Shown in pieces: positions 58,901 through 64,000 of a stretch of DNA of 64,000 nt. Under the pieces are notes generated by a model that was not told where the DNA came from, ran no database searches, and saw nothing but the letters and a program-made list of their open reading frames with translations. Location of the stretch: the NCBI GenBank assembly GCA_029582165.1, contig CM055887.1:13939190-14003189 (forward strand), written 5' to 3'. Position numbers and translations under genes: made by a program. Within the stretch, counting starts at the first letter, position 1. Every line of letters starts with the position of its first letter. This DNA is from Portulaca oleracea (lineage: Eukaryota > Streptophyta > Magnoliopsida > Caryophyllales > Portulacaceae).

Positions 58901-60038
58901 AGCTGGCCAGAGGATATATGTGTGTGGCATTTAACACAGAGCGATGAATACAGTGTGAAATCCGAATACCAAGTGCATGGCGCGGGCAATCAAAAAGTGT
59001 GGCCGACCCTCCTCCTCAAACGACCAAAACAGGGGCACATGGAAGCGTATATGGGGGCTGGATATACCTCCGAGGATGCGGGTGTTCGCCTGGCGAGCTA
59101 CTGTCAAGACACTTCCCACAAACGGAGGCTTGGCAAGAAAGGTCGCCGAGCGAGCAGTGACTGCAACATCTGTAGTGCAGCGACCGAAACAGAGGACCAC
59201 GCTATCTCCTCATGCCCCGTGGCAAGAGTGGTCTGGACCTCTAGCAACTTTGACGACGCACTATGGGACGGAACTGACCCCTCGGTCATAGATCACATTC
59301 AGCGAGTGGGGAGTATCCTTGATGATGAGCAACTAAAAAAATTTGTGGCAATTATGTGGATATGTTGGAAAACAAGAAATAAAATCACTCTAGGCAAAGA
59401 CACTAGACTCACCGAAGCTTGGCCGGAAGATGCTGCAAATTTTGTCAAATGTTACAGGGAGGCAAGGATGAAGGAGCAGCAAGTGCAAACGGGTGCGCCC
59501 CAAGGTAACTGGGTTCCGTCGGAATCCGAAATTCTGAAGATAAACTTTGATGCGGGTAAGGTTGGAACCAATGGATATTGGTGGGGCTTTGTAATTAACT
59601 TTGATGCGGGTAAGGTTGGAATCAATGGATACGGGTGGGGCTTTGTAATTCGAGACCACCTTGGGGATATCGTGATGGCAGGACAAACCATCGGGGATGG
59701 CTTCGTAGATCCATAGGTGGAGGAGGTGCGCGCAGCAGTTCGATTTAACGGAGGCGAGAAACCATGAAATCCGACTAATCATAGTAGAAGGGGATGCAAA
59801 GCAAGTCATCAACATGCTGAAGAATGAGAAGAAACAGAATAATGTTAGCTCGTTGTTTATTGTGGTTGCTTTGAGTATTTGTGATGATTTTGAGTTTGTT
59901 AGCTTTAATCATATTAGAAGGGGTTGTAATGAAGTTGCTCATGCTATTGCTTACCTCAATCCTATCTCTCATGGTACGAGAATATGTAGAGAGGAGACAT
60001 TAAAGGTTGTCCATGATCTGGCATCAAAAGACATGTAA
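55908..60038 (+). pseudogene. LINE C ORF2: endonuclease, reverse transcriptase, zf-RVT, RNase H
   Basis: It opens MSLLCLNCRGLGDASIVMDL (endonuclease NCRGLG; SKTK where ETK is expected; GGDIKEV for GGDFN). RT blocks follow: IKAPGPDGLNPLFF (57240), FRPISLSNAMYK, SAFSPGRVISDNI, LDMAKAYDRVEW (57640), GLR-stop-GDPI (Gln to TAG near 57816) and FADDLLFF (57952). Next is zf-RVT (FAWRATVKTLPTN...CNICSAATETEDHAISSC) and RNase H (ILKINFDAGK near 59540; GCNEVAHAIAYL near 59925). Frame is kept over long stretches between lesions. A 54-bp tandem duplication repeats the first RNase H block (59543-59650). Confidence 0.82.
59543..59650 (+). repeat. 54-bp tandem duplication in the RNase H region
   Basis: Two in-frame copies beginning AACTTTGATGCGGGTAAGGT differ at three positions. 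Each encodes NFDAGKVG, containing the first catalytic Asp block. Confidence 0.9.
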
Positions 60039-60090
60039 GTTTTTGGAGAATGAATTAATTTGAGCCCCTAATTCCTTCAAAAAAAAATTA

Positions 60091-60672
60091 TTAAGGAGCG
60101 GAAGGAATGAATATAGTGGTAGATTAAATGATATATTGGTAATGTTAGGCCACTTCACATTCGACACCATTATGGACTTCTAATTACGCTTTTGAATTTC
60201 CTTCCATTCTTTGCTAATGCCAATCTAGACATACAACTCTTGTAAATAATTATATTAGCTTTTTCCATAAAAAAAATTATATTAGTTTTTCTGTTTTTCA
60301 TATGAGATATCAGTACAAATTAGAGGACAATTCTTTTGAAATTGTGTCTTCGCTCCATCGGCTTGTCCTATAACAGTAAAGCTAAAGCTTTTCATATTAC
60401 AGAGAATACCAAAAGGCTTCACATTTTCGTTAATGATACATAAATTTTACAAGAAACAAAAGTGCAAACAAAGTACACTATTGAAGAGGCCCCAAAATGA
60501 GAACAGAAAACCACTACTCTAAATCCTAGAGATGGGTCTCCCAGCCCAACCGTACCACTTACAAAATTATTGAACTCAAGAAAAAAAGAATCATGAATGA
60601 ATTACAGAGGTAAATGCTACCATTACAGCTAGATATTTTGCCAAAAGAATGATGATTGTATGATTATGTACC
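60091..60672. other. Spacer and 3' flank of the glucanase gene
   Basis: AT-rich; no further exon or repeat is supported. The 3' UTR of the minus-strand gene should lie here. Confidence 0.45.
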
Positions 60673-63600
60673 TTAATCTACTGGACCAGCAGCGTGAAAG
60701 GACTCAAGAACATAACAAAGAAAAACTAAACTACAAAGAGAAATTAGAGCAGTGTTCATCAGATCCAAAAGTGAGCCTCTACAACTTGCTCCACTGGAGA
60801 TTTGTGTGGAATTGATCTGCTCCTTGGTGTTGTTTTTCTCCTGCTTACTGCAAAGTGTTTCAGGAGAGGCAGAATTAATAAGTTGAAATTACATGGATTA
60901 CTAGATTACTACTAGGGGGAAAGAATGTTTGTAAACCTCTTTGTAATTGTGAAGTTATCCAAACAACAGTAGTCAATAGAGCTGAAGGTGCTCTACTTTC
61001 ATATAGTTAAGAATTGGATCAAAGTCACGATGAGGGTTATGCGTATCGGTCATTGATCCCCAGGGATGGCCCATGAAGCAAACAGATCACAAAGTTCCAA
61101 GCAAGACTATGACGTTTTAATTTGTAAGAAAATATCAATTTTTTTATTTTTTTATGTTTTTGTTTGATGCGCTTAGTATGAAAGTTGCCCTGAAACCACT
61201 CAGAATACGAAACAAAAACACCCAAAAAAATTAAAATCGACATTTCTCACAAATTGGAACCTCATAGTCTTGCTTAGAACTTTATGGTCCATTTACTTCA
61301 TAGGCCATCCCTTGGGGTCAATATCCCTATGTGTATAGTCCATGATTCATGAATGGTCCAACCCAACTAGGCCTACTAACTAAGAATCAAAACTATGGGA
61401 ACCTAAGCCAAGTTGGGCTTAGGCTGATCTAACCTACCAGTCTTATGTTCTCTCATTACTTTGGTCTAAAACCAATACTCCAAAATCTCGCCAAGGCAAG
61501 GTATAAAGGGATTGCAAGTGAGAGTCTTACCTCTAAATTTTACAATTTAAATATACTGGTTCAAATTGACCAAGTTTAATGAGGCATTTACTTTAGTCTA
61601 CTATAATCTAAGTTGAACAAATAATCTTTTTCAACTATTCAGGTTTTGGATATGGGTTCAAAGCTCACCTGCCAGGAAAAATGCAGCTCCCTTGACCTGC
61701 AAGTATCCCAAACAATATAACAAGTAAATAAAACGTTGCATATACTGAAATACAAGTGCCAAATAGTATGCATTATGTGTGTACTTTGTTTTACCCTCAA
61801 TATATAAATTTTGTATTTTGTACCAAATAGTATGCATTATGCTTTGAATATTTCCAGTCTTCACACTTTAGTACCATCAACTCCTACCATGGAATTGTAG
61901 TGAAGATTCACCAAAAGTGAAATCTGTAATATGCAATTAACATGTCTGAGAAAACCTATTACCATTGGCCTCGGATTCTTTTATTAATAGGCATGCAATA
62001 TATTCAAACTTTGCACGACTTTATCCCCTTCAATTCACTTTACATCTAACATCTTTTCACCTTTCCTACAACGAAGAGTGCACTAATGGCAACCCAAATT
62101 CCTGTCTCTTTCCTGCATGCCTTTTGGACCTTAGACAACTCAAAAAAATGGGTTTTCTAGCTCATAAATTCCAGTGCCTTCTGAACATTATCTGTTCACT
62201 GAAACTGTTTGGCGAGTTTAACAATTTTAATGGAAGTCAGGTAGTTCATCATAAAATAAATGTTCACCTGCAAAATATAGCTGAACTGCCTCCAAAGATG
62301 TATCTTTGCGATTCTCTAGTCTATAATTTCTTCTACAGGCTATTTGCAGCAAGTGTCTATGATAATTTTTCCCCAAAAAGACAAAGAGTACATACACCTA
62401 AAATGTTTTACATCTTAGCCTCAAGCAAAGTTACACTTTATACTAGATCATCGACAATGGGATTGTTGTACATATGAAACCTAAGAATGACCAGATAACG
62501 AAACAAAACTCAACATTACGTTATCTATCCCGTAGACAATTTTTCATCTCTACTCTCTAGTGATTCATGAACCACCCACACAGCAACAGCAAGGGGAGAG
62601 GTTTAGAATGTGAATAAAATGCCAAAACTATGAAGGAAGACTTACTAGGATCAGTGGTGGTGACAGTGGCAATGCCCTTGAAATCACAGGACCCAGGGGC
62701 CTTCCGTTGACTCTGGTAATAGCTATCGAAAGCATAGGAAGCATGGTTCTTGACATTGTTAGGCTGGTAACAGGGCTCCCCTGGCTGAATCTCACTACAG
62801 TTAGCTCTCCCCGGACCACAAGCCCAGTCCAATGCTGCCTGTAAAATCTTACCATCAACCCCATCTAAGGCCACACAGTATGTCTGGTTAGTTGTGTCGT
62901 TAGCCAGGAAAGTCCCGATCCCAGAAACATGTAATAAGTACACCGGTGTAGTATTGCCATAGAACAGCCCCCAGTTGGCTTCTGATACTGGGGGTGACCT
63001 CAAATCCTCATTGAACAACTCATATATGTACACATTAGATGTGATCTCAGGGTGAAATGGGGTACCAGCACGGTCATAAACATGCTTGATGAGGTTGGAA
63101 TTGTACGTATCCGCGTTGTCTACAGTTGCGTAAGGCTCCTTGGAGTCCCCTTTTGAAGGCCACCCAGTCTCACTGACAAGCACGACCACATCAGTGATAT
63201 TGAGGTTTTTCATTGAGAAATAAGCTGAGTCAATCATGGCATCATATACATTGGTGTAGTGAAGCAAAGTGTTAGGGTCTACCATCTCCTTCGAAGGGGT
63301 TAAGGGATTGAATAAACAGTCATCCAAAGGCACAACACCCTTATTCTCCATGAAAACATAGTATGGGTAGAAATTCATCATCAAAGGGGACTGCGTTTTC
63401 GACAAAAACTTAACAATGGGCAGCAAGTATTGGGTCATTGAGGTGTTGAAAAATGCCTGAGAAGGTGGAAAAGGATCCAAAATTATCGAAGCCGAATGCG
63501 GGGTTGAGACTTTGATCTGGTTATGAAGATTTGAGGCCACAAGTCCACTGTAAATTGACTCAATTGCAGGCAAAAGCACAGGGGCAGAAGAGGGTACTGT

Positions 63601-63947
63601 GGTCAAAACCTCATCACCCACAGCAATGGCAATTATTAGGGTTTGTGGGTAGTAAGCAACAACATTGCGCTTAACCCAAGCAACAGCAGTAGTGTTGGAA
63701 GCTCCAATTGCAATCAACTGGTTATTGGGTACTCCAATTATTACCCGGATCTTTGTATGGGCCAGTGCTTTGAGCAAATCTGGGTCAGCATCATATAGTC
63801 TCACATGGGTAATCTTCTGTAGTTGAAGAAATGAGACCAAATCTGAAGGGGGTAACAAGTTTGATACATCTGTGCCAATGTTTACCCCAACATAAGGTTC
63901 ATCCTGCCCCAGATTTCGTCTAATCTCTGCTACAATGTTCCCCTGAG
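60673..63947 (-). CDS. GH17 endo-1,3-beta-glucosidase with X8 domain (5' end outside window)
   Basis: Three exons are visible on the minus strand: 62646-63947, 61669-61696 (28 nt) and 60673-60847, with agreeing phases and a TAA stop. The first exon starts at an acceptor (ATAATTTCAG), so the signal-peptide exon lies beyond the right edge. The GH17 domain begins YVGVNIGTDVSNL and contains VGDEVL (acid/base Glu) and VSETGWPSKGD (nucleophile Glu). It would hydrolyse beta-1,3-glucan (callose) in the wall. A Cys-rich X8/CBM43 carbohydrate-binding domain follows (YCVALDGVDGKILQAALDWA...CGPG...C), completed by the micro-exon QGSCIFPG. The last exon ends in a hydrophobic stretch (TALISLCSLVFLCYVL), so a GPI anchor is likely, followed by an unusual ESFHAAGPVD tail. 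The closest type known to me is the Arabidopsis glucan endo-1,3-beta-glucosidase 2/3 group. Confidence 0.9.
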
Positions 63948-64000
63948 CTGAAATTATGGATGTCAAGGTAAGTTAATTTTCCAACATGGGCTCACCCAAT

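Larger units (their letters stand above)
55600..60090 (+). mobile_element. L1-type LINE (copy C), 5'-incomplete
   Basis: The C-terminal tail of ORF1, a complete but broken ORF2 and a short A-rich tail (near 60079-60088) are present. ORF1's DUF4283 and zinc-knuckle parts are missing, so the 5' end is truncated or deleted. No convincing target duplication was found. Confidence 0.8.

Noticed and set aside
61965..62477. 170-codon plus-strand open frame
   Set aside because: It lies in the intron of the minus-strand glucanase gene, begins without a supported start and shows no domain.

Overview
This window is plant nuclear DNA, most likely from a eudicot. The evidence is one protein gene of plant SKU5-similar type split into eight exons, the 3' part of a plant GH17/X8 beta-1,3-glucanase gene, a plant-type tRNA-Phe(GAA) gene, and a dense crowd of plant transposable elements (L1- and RTE-type LINEs, Copia and Tat-like LTR elements, a Cassandra-type TRIM, Stowaway, PIF/Harbinger and Mutator-type MITEs). 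The species cannot be fixed from the sequence.

Layout. 1-4.5 kb: small foldback elements and two solo LTRs, each with a perfect 5-bp target duplication (1204-1449; 2851-4154). 4508-10567: a complete non-autonomous LTR retrotransposon on the minus strand, with near-identical 1.43-kb LTRs, TGTTG target duplications, a tRNA-Asp primer site, a broken gag-like zinc-knuckle ORF, and LTR palindromes repeated every 21 bp. 10.6-14.2 kb: gene-free remnants. 14.2-17.8 kb: a decayed LINE. 18750-24127 (minus): a complete SKS-type gene, 544 codons in eight exons, with a 3-kb second intron loaded with repeats. 24.5-29 kb: GC-rich hAT-like debris and an LTR-less Copia fragment (minus). 29.6-30.2 kb: a LINE fragment carrying a SINE. 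30662-36259: a full-length L1-type LINE bounded by an 11-bp or longer duplication. 37.2-42.8 kb: a LINE corpse broken by four Mutator-like foldback MITEs (one holding a further nested one) and a deleted Copia element. 43-50 kb: LTR remnants, a 5S-rRNA-bearing Cassandra LTR, and more foldbacks. 49954-51892: a 5'-truncated RTE LINE with a ~19-bp duplication. 52603-52675: tRNA-Phe. 53-55 kb: Stowaway and Harbinger MITEs. 55.6-60.1 kb: a third L1-type LINE. 60673-63947 (minus, running off the right edge): GH17/X8 glucanase gene.

The two protein genes both act at the cell wall or apoplast, but nothing shows them to be functionally linked. The main interest is structural: a family of long-inverted-repeat foldback elements beginning GG(G/A) and flanked by 9-bp duplications (nine candidates, seven with visible duplications); ATGA start-stop overlaps between ORF1 and ORF2 in two separate L1 elements; helically phased palindromes in the LTR; and decay of transposon reading frames repeatedly by Trp codons turning to stop.
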